NCBI GenBank assembly: GCA_930367205.1
Contig: OV884011.1
Span: forward strand, 142,659,937-142,723,936
Reading direction: 5' to 3'
Origin: Acanthosoma haemorrhoidale
Taxonomy: Eukaryota; Arthropoda; Insecta; Hemiptera; Acanthosomatidae
Length of the DNA stretch: 64,000 nucleotides
Positions 24,640 to 36,233 of the stretch are shown piece by piece (the stretch's first letter is position 1; every line of letters starts with the position of its first letter). Made by a program: the position numbers and the translations under genes. The notes beneath the pieces are model-generated. The model was not told the origin of the DNA, searched no databases, and saw only the letters and a list, made by a program, of their open reading frames with translations.

Positions 24640-25778
24640 GTAGTTACTAATACTGACATCCGCACAAACACGACATTGTTGAAATTACACAAAGCCCTTC
24701 CCTAAACTGCTCTTATTTGGATCAAGGGATCATCGTAAATGGGTCTGCGATAACATCACGCTTAGCTATGTTAGATGCGGTTCATCACACAGGTATCCGC
24801 ATTTCAACTGGCGCATTCCGAACGGGCCCTAAGCCGAGTCAAGCGTGGAATCGGGGCTTCCCCCTATACTATTCATAAGAAAGAAACTGGCCATAAACTA
24901 TTTAGCTATACTATATACCCAGTCAAACCACCCTTTCCCATATGCCCAATATTTTCTGCTAAATTCAATGAAAAATCATACTTGCAGTAACAAGCTTAAA
25001 AAACACACAAATATACCAGAAACCCATATTTTCCCTCATTTTCTACAGTAAAGTAAATTCTATGTGCTAAAGTAGAGTATGTACAGTATAAATGGTACAG
25101 CCTTATAGTATAACCAGAGATTAGAAAAATCAATGCCTACTCTACTACGACATTCTCCAATTAACAGAAGAAATAGTTAAGCAATAGCAGTCAAAGGGGG
25201 ATGAGAGCCCACCCCGTAAGCCCACGTACATCAAAAGAGAGGTCAAATCATGGAGTACATCTAACCATTACAGCAATCGAGAAGTAGTACTTTCTTGGCT
25301 TAGAGTAGGACATTGTAAAATGACACATGACCTTATCACCCGAGAAACACCTACAAAATACTAAAAATGCAACTAAAATTTAACCACCGTTCATATATTT
25401 GTGTGCCACATTTACATATATATAATACATTAAATAGCCAAAACAAAATCTATTACGATTCCTCACAGCATTCAAAAATGACTAAATGGCCATAAATTCC
25501 AGCAAAAAACTTCTCTCCATAACATCTTCATATCAAATATTTGACTAAAAAAACTAGCAGACTAAGAAAAATTCGTTATTTAGGCTATTAAAAAATCAGC
25601 GCAAGATAAAAGGTTCATTCCTTAAACAGAATATTCTAAGATAATTTTTTATGGGATAGCGACTTGTTTACCTTATTTAATCCTTTGCGTTATTGGGTAA
25701 ACAAAAACTAAAATTTATATCATCATTTATTTTCAATCAAAGATGTGATTTCTTGTGTAACCGATCACTAAAAATTAT
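24640..25778. other. AT-rich non-coding DNA
   Basis: Short frames at 24775-25051 without known motifs; otherwise nothing recognised. Confidence 0.4.
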
Positions 25779-25880
25779 ATGGTATGAATGAGATCAATAT
25801 GGTATGAATGAGATCATTTATCTGTATTATTATTGCCTTATAAAAGGCAGATTGTAATTATTGCAATTTTTAAATTAAAA
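25779..25880 (+). repeat. Tail-repeat copy with 20-bp tandem duplication
   Basis: ATGGTATGAATGAGATCA is repeated twice at a 20-base period (25779-25798 and 25799-25818). Then come TTGCCTTATAAAAGGCAG (the hairpin) and ATTGTAATTATTGCAATTTT. It matches the sense orientation of the tail family and abuts the Tc1-like block. Confidence 0.6.
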
Positions 25881-25959
25881 AAAATTTAAAAAAAGTTCTT
25901 TTTTTATTTTAATTTAAAAAATGATTTTCACGTTCAAGCAATTAGCCTGTGTTGTTGCT

Positions 25960-26912
25960 TAAGTTAGTTAGGAAAATGGTCAAAGCCAAACATATGCCCG
26001 TGCACTGGGTTTGCCTGAAACTATTGTTCGGAGAGCAAGTTACTCGTCACCGTGAGACAGGTTTGTGCACACGCAGACCCGGTGCAGATCGACCACGAGT
26101 GAGAGAGCCAAGATATGGCCAGTTTATTGTTCTAATAACGCTTGAGAATCGGGTTTCAACTGCTACTGAGTTCGCCTGCTTTGTACAACTCTGGGAGTAG
26201 CAATATGTTCAGAAACTTGCTGAGCTGAATTTAAACCCTCAGAGACCATCATCAGGGCCGCTGTTGACCAGAGAACATAAAAGAGCTCGTTCAGAATTTT
26301 CTCGGAGACACCTTATGTGACCTGAAAACGAATGGACCAACGTATCAACGTGCTATTTTCAGACGAGCCACGCTTCTCCCTCCATACCAGATGGACGGAT
26401 AAGAGTTTACCAAAGACCCGATGAGTGCTGCACTGAGTCTCCACTACTGGAAGACTTCAACGGAGGTGGTTCAGTGATGGTGTGGGGTGAAACTTTTTCA
26501 ACGGAGCTCCACGTTGTGTCCACAGGGTTTCTCTTAAAGCCGTTTTGTATGTAAGGAAAATTATCCATAAGTAGGTGATCCCTTTTGCACCATTTATTGG
26601 CCAAATCCCATTTTTATAATGCGCGAACACACATGGCAAGGTTTGTTTTCCAAAGGGTACACGGAATTCGAGGAGGCTTGAAGCCGGATTTAAATCCTAT
26701 AGAGCACAGATAGGACGAGCTAGGCAGATGTGTAAAAAAGCAGGTTCGGCCAAAGGGTTTTCCCCCCTCCCTTCAACTTACACGAGTTAAGAACTTCTTT
26801 GGAAGAGACGTGGGAGGATATGAATGAAGAGGTTGCAGCAAACTTGATAAGTAGCATCCCTCGAAGACTTGAGAATGTGATTCATGCCAGAGGAGGAATC
26901 GTTTTTTCGTGA
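25960..26912 (+). pseudogene. Tc1-like transposase, frameshifted
   Basis: Pieces of a Tc1-type DDE transposase follow in the correct order but in different frames. They are: an N-terminal HTH region with ARALGLPETIVRRA; RHRETGLCTRRPGADRPR with PRYGQFIVL (the GRPR AT-hook-like linker); LTREHKRARSEFSRRHL; the catalytic-core stretch with FNGGGSVMVWGE; PDLNPIEH near the third acidic position; and the C-terminus LHELRTSLEETWEDMNEEV and IPRRLENVIHARGG before the TGA at 26910. The total span is close to that of a normal Tc1 transposase of about 340 residues. At least four shifts and stops make it inactive. Clear terminal inverted repeats were not found. The intact enzyme would cut and paste its element at TA sites. 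Confidence 0.8.
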
Positions 26913-27649
26913 TCGGTAATTTCTGTAGAATTTTTGTTAAATAACTTTTTTTTGTATTTATTGGGGTTTTCCTTCATATTTATAGCCTCTTATCACTGAA
27001 AACCTCTGAATTGAAAGGCGAAATAATTTTATTAGGAAGCAAATATTTTAATTTTTTTAAATTCAATTATCATTATTATTATTTTTCCTTTTAAATTATC
27101 AGCCTAATGCCGGGCACCCATTGGGCGTGAATCTCAAAAGTGAGGCACGCCAGCTAGCTCCGTAGCCCCTCACGAACCGTTCACACGAGTTGGTATTTCA
27201 CACGAATTGTATGGGCAAAATTATTTTTAAATTAATTATTTTCCTTAAGTGTATCTCTCTTACTTTCGTGATTCCACAGGTGTGAGCTTGTCCTCAGAAA
27301 CCTAGTTAAACTCGTATAAGTAAAACGTTAAAATGGGTTCTGATGCTGTGGGTGAGGGACAGTTGCGGTGCTTGGCTCTGCTCTCGTCCTTCTATTATAT
27401 CGGACTCCCAACGGTGGGTACCCAAAATGAGTTTGATAACATATACAAACAACGACGTTGATCACTTGAGTTGACCAATATAAATCAAACAAGCAAACTA
27501 GAGTCAATAACAATCTCACGCCTTTACATCACAAGCTCATGCTTTCACAAATATGTTAATGTTGACTTTTAGCTCATAAGCCAAAGATTTCCAAATTCTT
27601 TGATACTATCCGCAAGTCCGGATCGCATAGACAACTCCTTACGTACCCC
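26913..27649. other. Non-coding DNA
   Basis: AT-rich, with two GC-richer patches near 27095-27190 and 27330-27420. No feature recognised. Confidence 0.35.
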
Positions 27650-27900
27650 ATCCATACAATCCTCCCCGTCTCCTATAGTGCTGTTGGGGTCGCGAACCAC
27701 TCATTCATTCGAGCCCTGAGCTTCTGCTGCTTTCTTGTACTTTTTCTGGTCTTCGACACTTAGTGAAATGATCGGAGAGTGAGCTTTCTTGCTCCGACTC
27801 TTCCACCAGGTCACTGGGGGGATTTGTTGGGACCATTTGAGCTCCTGGGGTGATTTGTAAGCGCATATTGTATGAATGTTGACATGTGGGTATACATAAG
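27650..27900 (+). repeat. Possible diverged relative of the tail repeat
   Basis: A GC-richer block ends in GGGGATTTGTTGGGACC, then GGGGTGATTTGTAAGCGCAT and ATTGTATGAATG. This follows the order GGATTTGGGAGG, CTGGGCTGTTTGTAAATA, CTGTATGAATGA of 20510-20570. The downstream hairpin is missing. Similarity is weak. Confidence 0.3.
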
Positions 27901-30369
27901 GTGAATAGATTTATGTATTAGGTATAAATAAGCTTTTAAATTAGAATGAATAATGATGGATAAGGGAATTGTGATATTGAAAATAAATATAATAACTTGA
28001 AAGAAATAGATTTATTTTTCATTTCAGACATTTTCCAATCATTACTATCTATTACATTGTAAATTTTTTATTAATATATTAGTCTTTACAGTTAATCTTA
28101 GTTATATATATTTCGGTTTGTATTTAGTCTGCTTTACTATTTTGTTAATAAAATAATTTTACTTAAAAAAAAAATTAATTTATTGCTTTGTGTCTATTTA
28201 TTACTACTTTGATATTAAATGAAACTATTCCACCGCCGTGACCTTATAGCTAGTATAATTATAAATAATAAAACAATACTAATCAGGTACTCGATGGACG
28301 ACCAGGAGTGGAGTGATTATCGTCTTGTAAGAGGGAGAGAGAAAGCAATTAATGGGCAGTTCTAATCCAGCTGAAGTTAATCCAAGCATGTCGGGGCAAA
28401 GCCGCCCTATATATTGCCTCCGTTACTAATCTCTTCGGTCCGGTCGGCCAGCTACCGTCTACTCTTCTTACCTTAGAGAAGTGGTTGGCTGCTTAGCCAC
28501 CATTTATATATAGATGTGTGTATTTACTTGCTCTCAGCTCAGTAAGGCTGACATAACAGTATGCTTTTACAAGCTCGTCGTTTTACTAAATAATATATAA
28601 CTGAGGTGTTGTTAAATGGTGTAATGTATGGCTTGCGTCTCAATACTCGACTCTGAATCGATCTATATATTGTTAGTTCAGAGAAAATGATCCCTGCTCT
28701 TTTTTTTCTCTAATGAATAACGTCTTCTGTTTTTTTTAATTAATAAATACTTTTTCTTATTTTTTCAAGTATTTTCAATTCATTTATATCCACCACCATA
28801 ATGGAAATTTTAAGTAAAATGTATTGCATTTATCAACAGGACACAACTTCAAAAAGGATAAAGAAAAGGGCCAAATAATTTTTTATTGGTAATTTGGTTG
28901 TTCATTTTATGAATACATAAAATATCTATTGTTTAGGCAAAAGCAATGTTTATTTGCCTGGATGTAACGGACTATCAATACCATTTCTACGTAAGGGTAA
29001 TCTGACCAGTGGACAGCGGCATGACCGTCGGGACTGTGAAGGTCTTTTTAAGTTCACCAAGTTGTGTCCTCCTCATTCCTTATCCTTCTATCCAATAATT
29101 ACGACAGGTGAGATATTTAGCAATAGCCTCAGTTACTAAAGTAAGCGAATTAATTTTATAGAGAATAACTCTTTTATTGTTGTTTCATTTACATTCATAT
29201 TGCACATTTATTTGTCAACTACGTATAATAAGAGCATTGTGTAAAGGTGGGTGGGATGTGTTTAGTATTCATGCATTGTACCGCTATATCGTTTAATGAA
29301 CAGTACTATCGATATCAATCGGCTATACCCCAAGCATTCCGCAAGGGCTTCTTCAGGGGATTACACCTGGTCCAGAAATAGCCTGTGATTTGCCACAATG
29401 TCGAGTGGTTGGAAATCCTCAAATTCAGCTAACCAGTGCAGCAATACAGAGGAGTAAATCAGTAGCACATAATCGCGGCAATAATCTATTATTACACCCT
29501 AATGAAGGAGGCTAGTGCAGTTCCTTCGTGAGCTTTAGGGCCTCCTTTAGTTAACTGCAGGGGTAGAAACCAGCTAAAAAACAATTCATTAACCAGCCCA
29601 CCCCATTGTTTTTACTCTTTCTGGTATTAGTTTATTGACATCCGACCTCATAACAATTAGAAATGTTCCATCATAATGTTTCAGAATTGCTCCCTCCGTC
29701 ACATTCGGTAGAGTTTATGCCCGCCCCTTCATAAAAATTTAATTCTTAACTATCTTGAACATTCCACAGATAATTTTGAATTTTCCATTCCAGATAAACA
29801 AATACACATTAATTAATTGTTCTGAACAAAACAATACAAACATTTTTAAATGTTTTGTCTCCAAAAATGAATTATTTACTAGCATAAAATTTAAAAATAA
29901 ATCATGCGAGTAGTATTCATTTTAAATTGTTCACATAAATTCAGAAAACAGAATTTAAGTTCATAAATGTACTGTTATTTCCGAAAACAATATTCCCATG
30001 AGATTTTATGTTGTTAGTAAATTACTCATAATTATGATCGGACCTACATTTTTTAAGCGGCTTTGTTGTCTTTTATCTAAACCAGAAACCCTATTGTTTT
30101 CGTCGGGTTTGCCTCTGTAAACAATTCATCCTGAACGGCTTATCCGATCTTCACAGAATTTTGTTTACGTTTTACTATTAATTTTCTATTTTGTTTTATA
30201 ATCAAACCATAAATATATTAAAAGAGTTGCTAAAACTTGATTTTTTCATTGATTAGGTAGTGTCTTCAAGCAAGGTGGATAAAATCGTCAACGACACAAA
30301 ACATTAACATTAATCAAAGTTCTGAGTTCACAAATGAAATTGTGTGTAAAAGAGGTTTTCCTTCCACAG
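27901..30369. other. AT-rich non-coding DNA
   Basis: No gene recognised. GC-richer stretches at about 28380-28560 and 29320-29590 hold no long frame. Confidence 0.4.
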
Positions 30370-32200
30370 ATACAAACACAACTAACTGCTTACCTTCAAA
30401 AACAAGCTGGTAAGTTGGAAAAGATAAATATTTTGGATTGTCCTGTAATTTTAAAATCTTCAATCACTGAAAATTATTAGGCAGATATACAATCTGACTT
30501 GACGTCTCTAAAGGCAACAGACAAGCATACCATTAAAAATAATAATAATGTCATTTTTAGTAGTAACGAGGATTCTAACCCAACCTCCGAATCAGATAGC
30601 GACCCCGATGAAATCCATCATTTGCAAATTATCGGCCATTTATCAATTCCACAATCAACGGAAGCTGTTTTGGAAAACGATAAAAATAAAAGATAAATGA
30701 CTAGAAAGCAGCTAAGAAATAAAGTTTAATGGGCTCAAAACATTAAAATAAAATCTATAAATGCCGGTTATCAAATCCCATATCACATACATATCCCGGC
30801 TAAGTAATCAGCACGAAAGCTTCGGGCTCGCCTGCGCTGGAGACTGCATTTTTAAATGCTCAAGTAGAATATCACTTGAGGGAAGAAAATTAATGTTTGA
30901 GAATTATCATAATCTTGATAATCAGACAAGAAAGAGGGAATATCGGGAAGTTATTTGTTTCTGCAAGTGACGATGCAAGATCAACAAGTGCTAGAAAGCC
31001 AGAAAACTTGTACTTTCTCAAAAAGGATGGCCATAGAAAGAGGGTTTGCAAATACATGTTTAAATCAACATTTGCCATATCAAACAGAACTATATCAACT
31101 ATTATAAAGAAGAGAGATGACAATGGATTTACTGCTGGAAAAAAATCAAGAAAAAGAGTACATGGCTCACTCAATCTAACAATGATTCATCAAATGCATG
31201 TTGATCGGAGCATTGGACTTGGTTTATGTTTAACAGTATCTTAAGAAACACTACTATGAAAAAGTTGTCAATAAAAAACTAAACATTAGCTACTTCAAGC
31301 CAAAAATAGATTTCTGGATACAGTGTGACACGTTTAAAACATATTTGCAGAAAAACAAGTAGGAAAGGAGGACACGGTTAATACACATAAAGTGCAATAT
31401 TTGACGTGCTGGTAATGTTGTAACTGTCACAGATGAATGCTTTGGTGTTGCATTACAAAAGAAAATTAAACGTTTACAATTTTATTGTAAAGCACTTTGT
31501 CAAAAACAAGGTTGTTTCTTTTCATGGCATGAAGCAATTGTAAAAAAAGGTTGGAATGAGATTACTGATTGCGTTTATGAAAATTTTCTATAGTAACATT
31601 TGTGCCACAGAACAAAAATAAATTTATTTTCGGTATGTACCTTAATTGCGTCAACAAAAAAAAAAGAACGTTAAAAGAAAAAGCCATACATAGTTGATAG
31701 CAAGACATTCTGAAAACCATAACATGTATTCATGCATTGAAACAGGAAGTCAAAGAATCTTGAAACTAAAATGTCCAATTTTTGTCCCAAGTGAAGTATC
31801 AATGCTTATCAAAGCATTTAGGAAAACATAAAAAGGCTACTTGGTTAAAATACATGGATACCAGAGATTTTTAAGACTAGAAAACGTTGTCAGAAAAAAA
31901 TGGAAATAATTTTTCCATAAACACAAATGAAGAGAAATGTATCTGGATTGAAGTGAAAAATGTTGTACGCCAATGATATTTCATAAAACGTCTTACAAAA
32001 AAAATACTTGAAATAAATTGACATAAAAAATAAAACAAGAGCATTAAATTCCTAAAAAAGCTTATAAGACTGCACCACCAAAATCAGAAAGTAAAAAAAA
32101 AGGATTTAATGTCAGCACAATGACATTACAAATCTTATTCCTAAAATTTATATCATTTGTTTTTAAATCGAAAGGCATCAAATAAAGTTATTGCTAAAGA
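30370..32200 (+). pseudogene. Decayed transposase-like ORF of a dispersed arthropod family
   Basis: Fragments in the right order, across all three frames, match my memory of a family common in arthropod genomes as uncharacterised proteins. The order is: an acidic Ser/Asp-rich N-terminus (30499-30696); GDCIFKCSSRISLEGRKLMF with a C-x3-KC motif; YFLKKDGHRKRVCKYMFKST followed by ISNRTISTII and DDNGFTAGKK; HYYEKVVNKKLNISYFKPKI with a downstream Cys; WHEAIVKKGWNEITDCVYEN; a degraded DN-C-Q-NKNKFIFGMYLNCV-like stretch; and ARHSENHNMYSCIETG. The conserved H, D, N and Cys positions suggest a nuclease or transposase fold, but that is inference. Many stops and shifts make it a pseudogene. I did not identify terminal repeats and will not assign a superfamily. 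Confidence 0.7.
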
Positions 32201-35200
32201 CAAGCCAAGTCATGAGGAGGAATACTAATACTTTTTATGACTCAATTGAAAAGAAAAATTGTGAAAAATATTATCACTCTTGATATAGATGTCCTTGGAT
32301 GTATTATTTTGGTTTTTTTACTTCAATAGTTTTTCTTGTAGAGTCTTTTTTTATGCAATTATTTCGTTGAACTCGGTATTTTATTGATTACGTCCTTTTG
32401 TTTTTAATTCCGCAATTGGGTATCTCTCAATTTTTTATTTTATTTTTTCCTTTAAATTAGTTAGAAAAATTTAAATACTAGAACAGTTTGAGAATAGTAC
32501 GACAAAATCAAAATAAAATTAGCAAAACTATTTAAAATTGGCTCTGAATTACAACATATTGATAATTTCAGTCAAAAAGAGATCAAATATTCATGGTCGA
32601 TTCTCTGAATACTTGAGATTCCATAGTTGTCTCACAGTTGCACTAAAGTATCATCGATATGTATCTCCCTTGTGAAGAGGATTATATATGAGGCTCAAGA
32701 AGAGCAGGGATATTTCTATTTCCCAAGACCTTGGGGAGCCTGGAGGAATCGGAAGGCCACTCAATTTACCCTTTAGAAGAGGAAACGGCAATTTTGCTTG
32801 GCATTACGTTCCCAGACTACCACTTATATCGCCGCTCTCTCTCTCTCTCACTGTTTTCCAACTAATAACTTTTTGATTTTGATTTTATCGACCGACACAG
32901 TTTAAAATCATTGTAATTTATGATAGATCAATGGGAGACTGTTGCGCGTTAGTTGAGGAGTTAATTTAGCCTTATAAAACGATGCTACAATAAAACAGTT
33001 AGAAATTGTAAAATTCCTTCACATTCAGTGTCTACTATATCTCAACCTCCTTCCTACCTGTGAAAGTCGTTGGGCAAAAAGAATGTTTAATAAATCAAAG
33101 ATGTGTGTATTAAAGGATGATTATAAACTGCTGATGTCTGAAAAAGAAGCTCTAATATCTAAAAGTAGCGCTAAGAGCATATCACGTGTAACTTTAATGG
33201 TTGGAGGCAATGTTCCCTACGGTAGCCTAAGGGAGCGAAAACATCGTGCAAAAAAAGTGTTGCTAGCACCGCAGAAAAATTATTCTCAGGTAAAAAAAGG
33301 CCCGAAGGCCCAGTTACTTTCAGGTAAAATAAAAATTGAGGAGCTCCTTGAGTACAGAAGCACTATTTCTCCTGCATAAAACTGAAATTAAGTGTAGATC
33401 AGTCACGAATGAGTTAATGTCCTCAAAAGTGGGCATTCTAAGCCATGTTAAATGATAACTCAGTTCTAAAAACTTACAGTTTCTAATGAAATTACTTTTT
33501 TTGATAGTAAGGGAAATTGTACAATTCCTTTCCACGGCATTCGCAACATTCAGTCGGGAATGCAATAAAAGTTGTCCCAGATGAAATAACAAGAAACTAT
33601 CTTGATTGTTTCGGTTAGTGTCTAATTGAAAGATATTAGTACTCTCCTGTAAATGTCATTTATGTTTCCCTATGAGGTTTTCGCAGCGCACAGAAATCAA
33701 CAATTTTGCATGTTATTACTGTAATCAGATGGAAATACAAAGACTAACCTCCCGACCCTCTCAGGCTGCTACACATTTTACAGGCTTTGCTTCTTTTCAC
33801 ATTTCATTTTAATTAAAACTTAATAACATCAAAATTTAATAATGTTTAAACCTTTCGTTTGATATAATACTCCTATGATTATTTTTGTAGCTGTATGGTT
33901 ATTCTTCATTCCAATTATTAACACTTAGTCACATGCAAAACTGGCATAAATATTCCTTAGAAATATTCATTTTTCCAGCTTCTCCGGGTTTCATCTTCCC
34001 TTGCAGGACCAAAACTCTTCAAAATCGATACTTCTTTGGAATCTTTAGTTTTATTTCTGCAGTGGTGAGGATGAATAGATTAGCTTTGGATCTATGGTGC
34101 ACTTACGCCAACCTATGTTGGCACAACAGTCATTGGAAACTATTATAAAAAAAAATCTAAACTTTTTAAACAGTTGGCCAAAAAGAGCGGAATGTATTAA
34201 TTGTCCGAAATGCATGCTTGCACATTTACGAGCACGCTAAGGTTAAAAGCTTTTTAAAGATAAAATCAGGCTAACATTCAGATTAGTAACAGGCTCACCT
34301 GTACTGGTTAATTGTTCTAAAACATGATAAATGACCTGATAATTCAAGAAAAAGCGACTGATTTTGGTATGTTTTTTTATGAATAAGACTTTAAATGCTC
34401 TTTACTTGTCATATACATAATAAATAAATGGCTTCAATACTCATAAATATTTATTTTTCCCGACTATTTTATTGTTTATTTACATTTATATGTGTGTACT
34501 TACGTTATTATTTTTAGTCCTGATTTAACGAAGCTTATGTCCCTTGCAAATAAAGGAACAGCATTACTGTTACAAATATTTTTAAAAAAAGTACACGAAA
34601 TAGGCTTCAACTAAAAAAGAGGATCAGCTGAGGCCTGCTACCCCTATTGACCTGCATTCACAGATATACTGTTACAGACAGGTAATGTTACCAGACCTTT
34701 GGTGCGGAAAGGAATAAGGTCTAAATAAAGAAGTGACAGGACAGGCGAAATAACGCAGTCAACTGTAAGCAGAGTTGTTTGTAGGGTGGGATAGTAAGAA
34801 AAGCGCATGGGTAGGAAGCAGGGGGGAGAAGATAGGGGCCAAACAATGAGATTACCAAGTTATCAAGATGCAAATTAGTTGGATGTAGAGGTGAGAGGAA
34901 GGTAGGATCCAGAGTAGCTGACTGTGAAAAACAGGACGGAGGGCCAGAGGAGGGGGGGGGGTCCCGAGTTTCGAAATTAGCATGGCCCAATAACTCAGGA
35001 GCTGTGCGCGCCAGCGGGGAGAGGATTTTAACAATGAGCCAAGGGCCAGGCATCAGTTAACTTAGCCTTTTACAGCTTTGTCTCCCTTTAATTTATTGTC
35101 TCCTTTTTACCCTGCTCCTTATTCCTGCTGTACCTTCCTTCTTTAGCCAGGTGAGTCTTTTCTCAGCTTCACCACCTGGATCCACTCCCGGCGCCGTCAC

Positions 35201-36007
35201 TTCATCGCCATTAAACATCCGTTGCCGACTGGGAGCAATTTTTCAAAGAATTTGCATCATTTGAATGGAAAACTGTCGTGGGGAACAACTACTTTCGCTT
35301 CCTCTAAAGAAAACTTTTAAATAGCCCATTTTCAGAGGAAATTTTGTTCGTGGATATACCCGCTTTAGAAGTCTCTGTTTACGTTTTTTTGACCGCATTC
35401 TGTGGTATTTTCTTTTTCCATTATTTGCGAGAATTGTCAATAATAATTTGTGAGACACTCCTGTCAGGTAGACGTGGGATATAAAAACATTTGCCAGAAC
35501 ACAGCTCACATTGAATAGCTTTGCTACACAGCGTCACAGGCATGAAATTTAGCATTAGCATAGGAATGTTAAGACATTTACCCTTTGCATAACGTTTATT
35601 ATAGACTTGTTTTGTGTAATTTATTAAAGCCTTTCAATTTAAACAATTATGTAGACAAGTGATAAATTTACTTTCAAGCTCATATTAGTAAATTTTTACA
35701 ATAAGGACAGACATGGGTTTGTTTATTTATTAACTAAATAAATTTTACACTGTTGGTATGCAATTGAATTTTTGCTGTCTACCTATGGACTCCTTACGTA
35801 GCATATTATTTCCTAGGCCCCAACACAGTATTAGAGTGGTTTACGTAACACGATCCTGTTAAATAGCGTTCTATGATTCAAACCCCTACTTACATTGAAT
35901 CATTATTTTCCAGGTAGTTAGAGTTAGTCTACGAGTATACTGGGCATTCAGAAGCTCAATCGCAAGAGTTCGGAGTTTGGAGAGTTCTTTTGTTTGTTTT
36001 TTTTAGA
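32201..36007. other. Mostly non-coding DNA with unassigned short frames
   Basis: AT-rich. A 98-codon basic frame is listed separately at 33083-33379. A 110-codon proline-rich minus frame (34721-35053) sits in a GC-richer patch with a G-run near 34952-34960. A perfect GCCAAC/GTTGGC hairpin lies near 34110-34125. No known domain seen. Confidence 0.35.
33083..33379 (+). CDS. Unrecognised 98-codon basic open frame
   Basis: The frame starts MFNKSKMCVLKDDYKLLMSE and is rich in Lys, Ser and Arg, with RERKHRAKK in the middle. No domain is recognised, no Kozak-like context or splice signal is convincing, and neighbours give no clue. The residue mix looks more protein-like than most frames in this AT-rich DNA, so it could be a relic of a mobile element, but chance remains likely. 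Confidence 0.2.
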   Translation: MFNKSKMCVLKDDYKLLMSEKEALISKSSAKSISRVTLMVGGNVPYGSLRERKHRAKKVLLAPQKNYSQVKKGPKAQLLSGKIKIEELLEYRSTISPA

Positions 36008-36105
36008 TAAAACTCCTTTATTATGATAAAATTAGAATCTGCCTTTTATTAGGCAATAAGTAATTGTGATAAATTTTCTCATTCGTACCATTTAAAAGAA
36101 TAATT
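36008..36105 (-). repeat. Tail-repeat copy (antisense)
   Basis: The plus strand reads CTTTATTATGATAAAATTAG, then CTGCCTTTTATTAGGCAATA, then AGTAATTGTGATAAATTTTC, then TCATTCGTACCAT. The hairpin arms are TGCCT/AGGCA. It is short, with only the tail portion present. Confidence 0.7.
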
Positions 36106-36192
36106 AAAAGAAGATATATACATACTCTTGAATTGGAAGGTTTTAACCATCATCGTAGAACTATATTAACGTATTTATTCTTATTTTTATGA

Positions 36193-36233
36193 CCTTGTGA
36201 GTTTACCTTGTGAGTTTAGAAGATGTGAGTTTA
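36193..36233. repeat. Three GTGAGTTTA units
   Basis: GTGAGTTTA occurs at 36197-36205, 36210-36218 and 36225-36233. The first two units belong to a 13-base tandem of CCTTGTGAGTTTA. Probably slippage. Confidence 0.5.

Noticed and set aside
25880..27060. Terminal inverted repeats of the Tc1-like relic
   Set aside because: The only similarity between flanks is A/T runs such as TTTAAATT, which is expected in this composition.
34721..35053. 110-codon proline-rich minus frame
   Set aside because: Composition follows the local purine-rich plus strand; no domain recognised.
35870..35900. B-box-like GATTCAAACCCC as part of a tRNA
   Set aside because: No A box or closing stem at the right distance.
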